Shown here: piece by piece, positions 36,431 through 44,509 of the stretch
Layout: every line of letters starts with the position of its first letter
Position numbering within the stretch: position 1 is the stretch's first letter
From: Caldicellulosiruptor changbaiensis
GTDB lineage: Bacteria > Bacillota > Thermoanaerobacteria > Caldicellulosiruptorales > Caldicellulosiruptoraceae
Assembly (NCBI RefSeq): GCF_003999255.1
Contig: NZ_CP034791.1
Location: forward strand, 1,962,501-2,026,500
Length of the DNA stretch: 64,000 nucleotides
Direction of reading: 5' to 3'
Made by a program: the position numbers and the translations under genes
The notes under the pieces: model-generated
What the model was told of the DNA's origin: nothing
What the model saw: the letters and a program-made list of their open reading frames with translations, nothing else
The model's database searches: none

Positions 36431-37933
36431 TCATGATTTTTTTATGCTTCCCAGCAATCCCTCTATTGCCTCATCGGTAGTTAAAAGTTCTTTAAGCTTA
36501 TCGCTTTCTACCATCGTATTAAAAACTATAGCAAAAACACTTTTGAGGTTTTTTTGAAACTTACCTTGACCAGATACAATAGTGTTTAGAATTTCTTTTT
36601 CAAAAACAGAATAATTTAAATACCTTCCTAAGTGACTTGTTCTCATCTGTTCTATTTCGTTAATTTTCTCAATAGTATTTTGATAATTAAGACCATTGCC
36701 AAGAATATCGCTGAATAAACCACCAATGAGAATTGATTTACCCAAAAATTCCCTAAAGTCATCCCAGTTCTTGAATCGTAACTTCTCGTCATGCATCTCA
36801 CGCGAAAAAATTGCATAAATCATATTAGACATATTTTGGTTATTTTCTCTGCAAAGTATATCTGCAAACTTCTTAAAAGTCTCAAAAACTTTTTGGTCTT
36901 TCAATATTTTGTTAAACTCTTTTATTGATTGAGGTAGATAAGATACCAACATTATAGGCATAACTAGTTTGTCAAAATTATCTAATCCTTCATATCTTGC
37001 TTTTACAGTTTCAAAATCCCCTTCTTTAAGAGCATTTAAAATTTCTCCGGAAACTGTTAGATAATGGATTATTTTTGAACATTTATCTTTATCAGCACCA
37101 AAGAAACTTTCAGCTAAAAAACTAACAAACTCTCTCCGTTCAGTGTTATACGGAGTTCGGAAATTTATGCCATTTACAATGCACGCTTTAATAAAGTATT
37201 CTGCAGAACGCGGCGTTAAATAATTTTGAGTACCTTTTATTTTTGAAATTCCACTTTCAGCCATAACTCTGCCAATATATTCAAAAACGTGTTGTGGTAT
37301 CTCTCTCCACTTATCAGACATATAATTTACCCATGCGTCCTTGTCAAATACCACCTGGATAGTTTGAAACCTGTTGACAAGAGATTCAGGCAAATCATTT
37401 GCAAGCTCACTAAACTCAGGAGGATTACATGCAGAAACAATATGAACCTGTGGATGCAACCTCACATCGCCCACACATTTTTCTGCAATAACCTTGTGGA
37501 GTGCACTAAACATATCAGCCCTTTGAATGTTAGTTATCTCGTCAAGAAATAATATACCTGGATTTTTAACCATCAAAACAACCCATGCTGGAGGGTAATA
37601 TATTGTTTTCCCATCTTCTTTGGCAGGAAGACCCTGAAAATCAATAGGTTCTATAATTGATAGATTCACATTATGAAAGATAAAGGCTTTTTTCTCGCCA
37701 GTTTCGTATGGTTTAAGGTGCTTTGGCAGCATATCCCTTATTTTTGAAGTATCTAAAAACTCAAGGTTAAGCCTTTCGGCAATTTCTCGTGCTAATTGGT
37801 GTATGCTCTCTGTTTTACCTATACCCGCAGCAGAACTTATCAGTATAGCAGGAATTTCTAACCCTTTATTGTATGCGTTTAGATAATAATCTCTGTAAAA
37901 CTTATTAAATTTGCCAAGAGGAATAACAGACAC
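36431..37933 (-). CDS. MoxR-type AAA+ ATPase
   Basis: A 500-residue AAA+ protein. Walker A is SSAAGIGKTES, Walker B is GILFLDEIT with the ring-insert PAKEDGKTIYYPP before it, sensor 1 is HIVSACNPPEF and the arginine-finger region is LPESLVNRFQ. The C-terminal 250 residues are helical and specific to this subgroup. I place the start at GTG 37933 behind AAAGGGGG; the longer reading from 38023 overlaps the upstream gene and lacks a site. MoxR ATPases act as chaperones that remodel or load metals onto partner complexes, often with a VWA protein such as the one encoded immediately upstream. Confidence 0.9.
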   Translation of the reverse strand: MSVIPLGKFNKFYRDYYLNAYNKGLEIPAILISSAAGIGKTESIHQLAREIAERLNLEFLDTSKIRDMLPKHLKPYETGEKKAFIFHNVNLSIIEPIDFQGLPAKEDGKTIYYPPAWVVLMVKNPGILFLDEITNIQRADMFSALHKVIAEKCVGDVRLHPQVHIVSACNPPEFSELANDLPESLVNRFQTIQVVFDKDAWVNYMSDKWREIPQHVFEYIGRVMAESGISKIKGTQNYLTPRSAEYFIKACIVNGINFRTPYNTERREFVSFLAESFFGADKDKCSKIIHYLTVSGEILNALKEGDFETVKARYEGLDNFDKLVMPIMLVSYLPQSIKEFNKILKDQKVFETFKKFADILCRENNQNMSNMIYAIFSREMHDEKLRFKNWDDFREFLGKSILIGGLFSDILGNGLNYQNTIEKINEIEQMRTSHLGRYLNYSVFEKEILNTIVSGQGKFQKNLKSVFAIVFNTMVESDKLKELLTTDEAIEGLLGSIKKS

Positions 37934-37982
37934 ATAAAAACCCCCTTTAACACCTGAGTAACTTTTTATGACGAAATTAAAC

Positions 37983-39689
37983 TTATGAATCTGTAAAAGA
38001 CTCATCTTTGTTAAACACAACACAAGCAGGTAATTCCGGTATTTTAGCCTTTTTGGTTGTATTGAAAATTAAAATTGTGTTACCTGTTTTTCGAGATATT
38101 TCAATAAGAGTTTTTTTGGTTTCCTCTTCACATATATCGCTAATATACATGTCAGAAATAATAAATACTACATCTCTCCACTTTACGCGTTTGCTAACGT
38201 CCTCAAGTGCAGGCTTTATAACAGTTCCACCGCCGCCTTTTAGATTTGCCAATGCTTTTCTTATATCACTCTCTGTCTTTATCTTAATAGGTGCATATAC
38301 AGCAGCATCCCAACAAATTATTTGTGATTCTACATTATGTTTATTTAATTCGTTTGCAATATCTGCACATGTTGTAATACTGTCTGAATCCATAGAACCA
38401 CTCGTATCAACCAGGATAAATGCCCTGTTTGCTCTTGAGAAAAACCCAATACTTGGAAAATCATCACCTACCCTTCGCGAAGGCCGATTGTAATTGCTAA
38501 AAACTTTTTTACCATGATAACTATTCACTGTTATTCTAACAAACTTATTCCAATCTCTTTTCATTTTTTTCTTTTTCCATTTATCAATACAAATTTTCAA
38601 ACCTGCTGGAACATAGCCGGATGCCATTCCACTTAATACCTCCAGAATTTTATCCAATAGTTGCTCTATAGTATTATCTGCAACTTGCTGGTCTTTCTTA
38701 CCTATTCCTCCGTCTTGAATAGTTCTACTCTGTCTTATTAGCATTTCTAACCTTTTTTGTGAAACTTGTCCACTTGACAGTTCACGTGAAAGAATTACTT
38801 TTTCGTTTACCTCTACTCTTTTTCCTATTGTCAATTCTTGAAGTTCGTTGTTATTAGAATCCAACCGTAAAGAGTCTTCCAAACTTTGCACTTCTCTAAA
38901 TAATTGATTCTCACTACTGCAAATAATCATCTTCTCCTCTTTTTTAGATTGGTGAGTTTTTCTCAGCTGGTTAACACCTGAAATATATACTTCAAAAGGT
39001 TCTTTCCAATCGAAATCACCCTCTTTTATGTTATATATTATCTTATATACTTTTTCCCTGTTAGATGAAAAAGGAAATAACCCAGCTGAAATGCCGAATT
39101 CAATTGCCTTCTTAACATTCTCGGGTTTAAAAATGCCACTTTTCAGCAAAACAGAATTTCGGATATAGTTACTAAAGAAACTTAATTTGGCACTATTTTC
39201 AAAATATTTCTCCACCACCCATCTGTTTATAACGTAATCTTGGAATATATTAGTTAAGCTGTTTATTTCCTCGGTTGTAAGTAGAGATTTATAAACTTGA
39301 TGTATAGTTTTAACTTCTCTCACATGTTCCATCAACACATGCGACTCTTCATGGAGTATCAAAGCTTTTACGTCGTTTTTGAAATAAATATTTACTGCAG
39401 CATTATCATAAAGCCCTTTATAAGTTTCAAGAAGTCCTTTAAGCAGGGCTGGATTTATATAAATTCGGTAATCTTCAGATGTAAACGCACTGGTAATAGC
39501 ATCGGGGGGAGTAATTTCAATAGATGCTATTGTCAATAAGAATCTAATCGCTGGATTTGCTTCACTTGAGACAATTTCGTCATATATGGCTTTAAAACGT
39601 TGACTAAATTCGTCAGGATTATATCCTTCTTTTATAAGGTTTTCAAAACCTCTTTTTATTACAACTCCTAAGTCAAAAATCTCCGGCAT
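37983..39689 (-). CDS. Putative metallopeptidase-VWA fusion protein
   Basis: A 568-residue protein. The N-terminal domain has a zinc motif, HEESH at residues 113-117, with NIFQDYVIN near 147-155 as a possible third-ligand region. A charged linker (about 230-400) leads to a C-terminal VWA domain (about 423-568) with the metal-ion-dependent adhesion site: DTSGSMDSD, a conserved threonine in KGGGGTVIKP and a late aspartate in VVFIISDMY. This order matches the DUF2201/COG3864 family found beside MoxR ATPases. ATG at 39689 follows GGGGG. The 277-base gap upstream separates it from the Ro60-like gene. Confidence 0.85.
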   Translation of the reverse strand: MPEIFDLGVVIKRGFENLIKEGYNPDEFSQRFKAIYDEIVSSEANPAIRFLLTIASIEITPPDAITSAFTSEDYRIYINPALLKGLLETYKGLYDNAAVNIYFKNDVKALILHEESHVLMEHVREVKTIHQVYKSLLTTEEINSLTNIFQDYVINRWVVEKYFENSAKLSFFSNYIRNSVLLKSGIFKPENVKKAIEFGISAGLFPFSSNREKVYKIIYNIKEGDFDWKEPFEVYISGVNQLRKTHQSKKEEKMIICSSENQLFREVQSLEDSLRLDSNNNELQELTIGKRVEVNEKVILSRELSSGQVSQKRLEMLIRQSRTIQDGGIGKKDQQVADNTIEQLLDKILEVLSGMASGYVPAGLKICIDKWKKKKMKRDWNKFVRITVNSYHGKKVFSNYNRPSRRVGDDFPSIGFFSRANRAFILVDTSGSMDSDSITTCADIANELNKHNVESQIICWDAAVYAPIKIKTESDIRKALANLKGGGGTVIKPALEDVSKRVKWRDVVFIISDMYISDICEEETKKTLIEISRKTGNTILIFNTTKKAKIPELPACVVFNKDESFTDS

Positions 39690-39966
39690 AATTTACCCCC
39701 CAATTTCTTCTTTAACTGTTTTTTTAATCATAAATAAACTATAGTCTTATATCCCTATTTACTGTTAACACATTGTGCTCTATATTTTAGTAGTGTTTTA
39801 CTTTTCTATTGCTGCTAAAAATTTATATTATTTATTTCTGTTCTATGATAATTTAGAAAAAATAAATATATCAAGTAAGTTCTCTCTTAGGTCGCATAAT
39901 ATATTTTCAGTTTATAATTTTTTGCTTTTAGACTATAAGTGTAAGATAAGAGTAATGTTTGCCAAA

Positions 39967-41411
39967 CTATATTTCATATTTTTTTATCCTATCAACCAAT
40001 GTTGTTACGCCATGCTCAGCAAGAGGTATAAACTCCAACACCTTTTCACTCCATCCGGCTATAATGTTAACTTTATCTCCTTTGAACTGCTGTGTGCCAT
40101 ATCCTTCCAAATCAACAGCATGAACCCATACGTTTGGATTTATCATCTTTCGGTACCTGTCAACAAGTTTCTGGCACACATAGTCAAAATCAACATTGAT
40201 TTGATTATCACTGAAAATAATAATTCTGTCAACAAATATATTATTTTTAAGAAGATATTTTATGGGCAAATTAATATCAGTACCGCCACCCGTAATCGGT
40301 ATGTTCTTTGCATTAGCTATAATATTACCATTCGGGTCAAGAACAACTTTTTTAAGCTCTGTGTCAAATGTAACTGTTATGGTATCCTCACATATATAGT
40401 TTGCCATTGCCAAGAAAAGCACTGCTATATCTGCCACACTAAAAGAAGACTCTCTTGAAAGCCTTGTCCATGCCATAGAAGCTGATACATCAGCTGCTAT
40501 AAACGTCTTTCCTACAAGTTTTGGTATGTTTTTTATAGACTTTTTCAGAACTTCTCCCAAAACTGCATACAGATTATTTGTTCTCAAATGTGAATTTTCA
40601 AGCTCTCTGTGTGCAGCAAAAAACCTGAATGGCAAAACTTTGCTGCCTTCTATTCGTTTTTCATCCAAAAGTATTTCATATACTCTATCAATATTCGAAA
40701 CACTTGCTTTTGACTATACTTCGAAAGTTTCTCAGAAGTGCCATATAAGGAAGTTTTCCAGAATCAATATGCTCTTCCCAAACTTCTTTTTTGTTGCCCT
40801 TGGTAGATATTTCAGTTTCCCATGTATATGGAGTAGAAAGCTTATTTTCAATTAGTCTTTTCCATAAATCTGCCTGACCACTGTCTCTGGGCTTTGGATG
40901 AAAAATAAATAGAACCCCCCTTAACTTTACAGTAGTACGTCTGTTATCCTTTGCAAGCTGATATTCATCAAATTTATGAAGAGCATCGGTAACACCTTTT
41001 TTAAGAGAATTTGGAATTAGCTTCCATATGTTGAAAGATAATATGAAAGTATTTCGGTCATATCATCAGGTCTTTGACAAACTTTCGGAGTTATTCTTCT
41101 TACATAATGTTTTCCTTCCTGTGCATGTGCAAGCTCTCCGACAGGCACATGAGAAATGCTCCTCATGCCAAACTCGTTTCTTACAAATATTGTAAGTTTT
41201 GCCATAAACTTTAGGTCTTCTTTAATAACCTCTCTAAATTGTCTAAAATCTCTTGTAAATTGTCTCCGTAAAACCTGTCTTCATCAAAAAAAGAAGTCAG
41301 AACTTAAGTTACAAGTTTTTCGACAGATCTCATCTTAAACGCTACATGTCTCTCTTTGTTGGAAGTCAGTTCATCTGGATTATATTCACCCGCTTTTTGA
41401 TTAAATTTCAC
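39967..41411 (-). pseudogene. rsr: Ro60/Rsr (TROVE) ring protein, broken
   Basis: The fragments together spell a TROVE protein of about 480 residues from GTG 41411 (after GGAAGGGATAAGG). In order: TSFFDEDRFYGDN; then AKLTIFVRNEFGMRSISHV and RRITPKVCQRPDDMTEILSY; then IPNSLKKGVTDALHKFDEYQ; then YMALLRNFRSIV; then VLPFRFFAAHRELE and the VWA site AADVSASM with GGGTDINLP. Lesions are an in-frame TAA at 41306-41304, a one-base deletion near 41226, a one-A deletion near 41022 and a one-A insertion at 40708-40711. Only the last 233 codons (39967-40668) form a continuous frame. Ro60 is a ring that binds misfolded RNA and Y RNA; a Y RNA-like sequence lies just upstream. The breaks could be sequencing errors, but the surrounding genes are intact. 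Confidence 0.85.
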
Positions 41412-41574
41412 CCTTATCCCTTCCTTGAATATTCCTCCAAAAACAAAATGAACCAACCCCCATGTATCTCTCTCTTCCGCATTCGAGTTTCAATGGAATA
41501 AAAGCAGCAATGTTTTTCAATTTTTCATATAGGTCAAAAACTGTTTTTTGTCTATTAGCAATACTTAGAAACTC
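41412..41574 (-). other. Leader between the Y RNA and the Ro60-like gene
   Basis: About 160 bases. A 67-codon open frame (41604-41401) crosses it but its start lies inside the Y RNA stem and its sequence has no recognisable family, so I do not call a gene. The end carries the ribosome site for the TROVE frame. Confidence 0.4.
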
Positions 41575-41687
41575 TAAAACAGGGGAAAAAAGCGGAAACA
41601 GCAACCCACCAGAAAACTGGTGAGTGTGGGAGTTGAACCCAATCCTGACTATCTGAAGTACCTGTTTCCTGCACTACCCCTGTCTTA
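41575..41687 (-). ncRNA. Putative Y RNA with tRNA-like module (YrlA type)
   Basis: The two ends pair, as in Y RNAs. AAGACAGGGG (41686-41677) pairs with CCCCTGTTTT (41585-41576) over 10 bases with one G-U; after an internal loop of seven and eight bases, GGAAACAG (41669-41662) pairs with CTGTTTCC (41601-41594) over 8 bases. Inside lie three small arms: ACTTCAGATAGT (41659-41648) in D-arm position, a T-arm mimic TGGG TTCAACT CCCA (41641-41627) and a hairpin CACCAG TTTT CTGGTG (41622-41607). Bacterial YrlA RNAs combine a Ro-binding end stem with a tRNA-like domain and are encoded near rsr; this one lies about 160 bases upstream of the Ro60-like gene on the same strand. Confidence 0.7.
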
Positions 41688-41780
41688 AGCTAACATGCTT
41701 ACATCTTACAGATAACGAAATGAAAAATATTATCCCTTTTTGACCAAAAAAGATTTGCTAAACAAACTTTTATATGTAAT

Positions 41781-41809
41781 ATAATATCACAACTAAACAA
41801 AAATGTAAA
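41781..41809 (-). promoter_or_regulatory. Possible promoter of the Y RNA-Ro60 unit
   Basis: On the minus strand TTTACA (41809-41804) and TATTAT (41786-41781) are 17 bases apart. The predicted start, near 41774, is about 87 bases upstream of the Y RNA stem, so a 5' extension or processing would be needed. Confidence 0.45.
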
Positions 41810-41864
41810 TTAACTTTTTAAAAATGGCTGTTTCTCTTCCATCTAATTTTAACTGCAAACACTT

Positions 41865-42869
41865 TTACAAAATTTCCAGCCCAATATCATAATCTTTCTC
41901 ATTTATCCTTACATGAAAATACCTAACCATGTTTAAGCTTTTCTTAATCTGCCCAATTTTATCCTCAAATTCAGAAAGAACTTGATGAGCTTGCAAAAGG
42001 TCAATTGCTTTAAACTTAAGCCTATCTCCCGGTTTTAGCTGTGCAAGCTTTGATAAATCAGGTGAAATAACTGTGGCTATCTTTACATACCCACCTGTAG
42101 TTGGGGCGTCTTTTAGAAGGATAATTGGCTTTCCGTTTGCAGGTACCTGAATACTCCCCGGAACAACCCCATCAGTAATTATATCATGTTTTTCTTTTGC
42201 TTTTATCGGAGGCCCTTCAAGTCTGTAGCCCATTCTATTAGAATCTTCTGTAATGAGATATGTAGAATTTAAAAAGATTTCGATAGCCTCTTTAGTAAAG
42301 TAATTGTCTTGAGGCCCTAATATCACTCTTATTTCCTCTTCTTCAGAATAGATCGGCAAAAACTCATCCCTGATCTTTTTAGGCACAAGACCGTGTTTTG
42401 GAACTCCACTTTCAAGTATGTCCCCTTTTGCGATTGGTCTTCCTTTTACTCCACCTAACTTACCATTAACATATGTAGAAAAACTCCCCATTGCAAATTC
42501 TCCTTTAAGTCCTCCGGCAACTGCTAAGTATGCTCGAAAACCAGATTTAACTGGTCTAAAGGTTATAACATCTCCCTTTCTTACAGGAAATGATGACCAG
42601 CATGGCCGCGAAAAACCATTTACTAAAGGTTGAATTTCTGCACCAGCAACGGCTATCATTGTATCATTTAAAACTTCAAGCACAGGCCCCACCAAGGTTA
42701 TCTCTAAACAAGGAGCATTTTCATGGTTATCCACTAGAATATTTGCAATTCTAAGTGCAAATTCGTCCATTGCACCTGCATTAGGAACACCTTGACTTTC
42801 ATAACCATATCTTCCTAAGTCTTGTATTGTTGTGAAAAACCCTGGGTTTAAAACTTTAAAGCATTCCAT
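41865..42869 (-). CDS. pxpC: 5-oxoprolinase subunit C
   Basis: A 334-residue carboxyltransferase-domain protein (KipA/biotin-dependent carboxylase homologue). PGFFTTIQDLGRYGYESQGV, AMDEFALRIANILVDN and the later EDSNRMGYRLEGPPI are typical. With PxpA and PxpB it forms the ATP-dependent enzyme that opens 5-oxoproline (pyroglutamate) to glutamate. All three genes lie here in the order pxpA-pxpB-pxpC on the minus strand. ATG at 42869. Confidence 0.93.
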   Translation of the reverse strand: MECFKVLNPGFFTTIQDLGRYGYESQGVPNAGAMDEFALRIANILVDNHENAPCLEITLVGPVLEVLNDTMIAVAGAEIQPLVNGFSRPCWSSFPVRKGDVITFRPVKSGFRAYLAVAGGLKGEFAMGSFSTYVNGKLGGVKGRPIAKGDILESGVPKHGLVPKKIRDEFLPIYSEEEEIRVILGPQDNYFTKEAIEIFLNSTYLITEDSNRMGYRLEGPPIKAKEKHDIITDGVVPGSIQVPANGKPIILLKDAPTTGGYVKIATVISPDLSKLAQLKPGDRLKFKAIDLLQAHQVLSEFEDKIGQIKKSLNMVRYFHVRINEKDYDIGLEIL

Positions 42870-42912
42870 TTATTACACCTGCTTTCCGGGAAGGCAAGTA
42901 ATTTGATGTTTT

Positions 42913-43659
42913 TTAGAATATTTTGTGATTGGCAAAATCACTGATCTTCACTTGATAAACATTCATTTTTACTTCATTCTCTATCTGGTAATACTGTTCT
43001 TCTGTTATCCGTACAAACTTTACATAATCACCAGCTTCAAAGAGAAATGGTTTCTGGCTTGATGGATTATATAATTTTACAGGAGTTCGCCCAATTATTC
43101 TCCAACCGCCTGGAATAGAAAGTGGATAGATACCTGTTTGACTACCAGCAATACCTACTGAACCTGCTTTTACCTCCGTTCTTGGCTTTTCCAAACGGGG
43201 AGTTGCAATTCTTTCAGACATACCCCCTAAATACGCAAATCCCATTGTAAACCCAATCATATAGATTTTATAAAGAGGCTGTGTGTGGATATTTATCACT
43301 TCTTCTGCAGTTAAATTATTATATTTTGCTACAAAATCCAAGTCTGGTCCAAATTCCCCGCCATAAACAACTGGAATTTCATACACTTTAGCACTCACAG
43401 CTTCTTGGTTTTCAGCTTTGCTTTCGCTAATTTCTTTAACTATTTGTAAAAGCTTTTCATAAGTAATCTTCAAAGGGTTGTATTTAATGAGAAGTGACCT
43501 ATAAGTTGGAATCACTGAGTCAATACCTTCAATATTCTTTTTTTGGAGCATCTTATAAAGTCTTATAACACTTTCATTGCACTCTTTGCTTATTTCATCA
43601 CCAAATTCAACTGCAATAGCTCTATCTCCACACACCAAAATTTTAGGCTCTTTGTACAT
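42913..43659 (-). CDS. pxpB: 5-oxoprolinase subunit B
   Basis: A 248-residue KipI-type allophanate-hydrolase subunit 1 homologue. CGDRAIAVEFGDEI opens the protein and VYGGEFGPDLDFVA, GFTMGFAYLGGM, PRLEKPRTEVKAGSVGIAG and LSIPGGWRIIGRTP are family signatures. It partners with PxpC in the carboxyltransferase-like part of the oxoprolinase complex. ATG at 43659. Confidence 0.93.
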   Translation of the reverse strand: MYKEPKILVCGDRAIAVEFGDEISKECNESVIRLYKMLQKKNIEGIDSVIPTYRSLLIKYNPLKITYEKLLQIVKEISESKAENQEAVSAKVYEIPVVYGGEFGPDLDFVAKYNNLTAEEVINIHTQPLYKIYMIGFTMGFAYLGGMSERIATPRLEKPRTEVKAGSVGIAGSQTGIYPLSIPGGWRIIGRTPVKLYNPSSQKPFLFEAGDYVKFVRITEEQYYQIENEVKMNVYQVKISDFANHKIF

Positions 43660-43695
43660 CTTATATCCAACCTCTCTTCACTGCAAAGGCAATTA

Positions 43696-44466
43696 TTACA
43701 AAATATTAGCCAGCGGCATAACTTTAACTCCATTTTCTTCTAAAGTTATTTTGATTTTTTTAGCAAATTGTACAGCTTGTGGATTATCACCATGGACACA
43801 TATTGTATCAACTTTTACTTTAATAAGGCTTCCATCTATGGCTTCACAAACCCCTTCTTTGACCATCTGAAGTACTCTCCTGCAAGCAAGCTCTTGGTCA
43901 TGAATAATTGCGTTTGGATACTTTCTTAAAACCAAGGTACCATCGGGGTTTATATTTCTGTCAGCAAATACCTCACAAGCAAATCTCAAGCCCACTTTTT
44001 GTGCTGCAAATTCCATAGCTGTATTAGCCATCCCAACAAATATGAGGTTTTGGTCTACCAAAGCAATGGATTCAGCAATAGCCAGAGCAAGCTTTTCATC
44101 TACTGCCGCCATGTTATACAAAGCACCATGAACCTTTACATGTTGAAGCTTTGTCCCAAAGACCTTTGCAAATGCTTGCAGCGCACCAATTTGATATATA
44201 ACATAATTCTTTACCTCAAGTGGTGAGATATCCATATTTCTTCTTCCAAATCCCAGCAAATCAGGATATCCAGGATGAGCACCAATCCCCACACCTTTTA
44301 CAACACATTTTCTGACAGTGTCAGCCATCACATTAGGGTCACCTGCGTGAAATCCACATGCAATATTTGCAGACGAAATTTGCTCTATTACATCATCATC
44401 CATCCCTATTTTATATACACCAAAGCTCTCTCCAATATCACTATTTATATCAACTTTGACAACCAT
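43696..44466 (-). CDS. pxpA: 5-oxoprolinase subunit A
   Basis: A LamB/YcsF family TIM-barrel protein of 256 residues. The N-terminal [28 protein letters not shown] and [17 protein letters not shown] stretches carry the conserved metal and substrate residues; [15 protein letters not shown] ends the barrel. It hydrolyses activated 5-oxoproline within the PxpABC complex. First gene of the three. Confidence 0.95.
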   Translation of the reverse strand: MVVKVDINSDIGESFGVYKIGMDDDVIEQISSANIACGFHAGDPNVMADTVRKCVVKGVGIGAHPGYPDLLGFGRRNMDISPLEVKNYVIYQIGALQAFAKVFGTKLQHVKVHGALYNMAAVDEKLALAIAESIALVDQNLIFVGMANTAMEFAAQKVGLRFACEVFADRNINPDGTLVLRKYPNAIIHDQELACRRVLQMVKEGVCEAIDGSLIKVKVDTICVHGDNPQAVQFAKKIKITLEENGVKVMPLANIL

Positions 44467-44509
44467 TATAATCCCCCATCCCTCTTTTATCCTTTGAAGT
44501 AAACAAACT

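Noticed and set aside
39775-40458. Plus-strand open frame of 227 codons
   Set aside because: It lies antisense to the Ro60-like gene, has no recognisable family, is rich in aromatic and cysteine residues typical of a shadow frame, and has no convincing start signal.
40406-40668. Treating the 233-codon Ro60 fragment as a complete stand-alone VWA gene
   Set aside because: TROVE sequence continues upstream in other frames (YMALLRNFRSIV and RNEFGMRSISHV), so the fragment is the 3' part of a longer broken gene.
41480-41520. Single CRISPR-repeat-like sequence ending in ATTGAAAC on the minus strand
   Set aside because: Only one copy and no spacer spacing; the ending alone is too short to support a CRISPR array.
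41401-41604. 67-codon minus-strand open frame
   Set aside because: Its TTG start lies inside the Y RNA 3' stem, and its sequence resembles no family; the region is better read as Y RNA plus leader of the TROVE gene.
41602-41661. Possible tRNA-Sec (a loop reading CTTCAGA suggests anticodon TCA, plus a T-arm)
   Set aside because: The anticodon and acceptor stems do not pair; the D-arm-like and T-arm-like hairpins are better explained as the tRNA-like part of a Y RNA closed by the long end stem.
32697-41864. Classical integrative element with att repeats
   Set aside because: No integrase, excisionase or duplicated tRNA 3' end was found in the window, so only an accessory segment beside a tRNA can be claimed.
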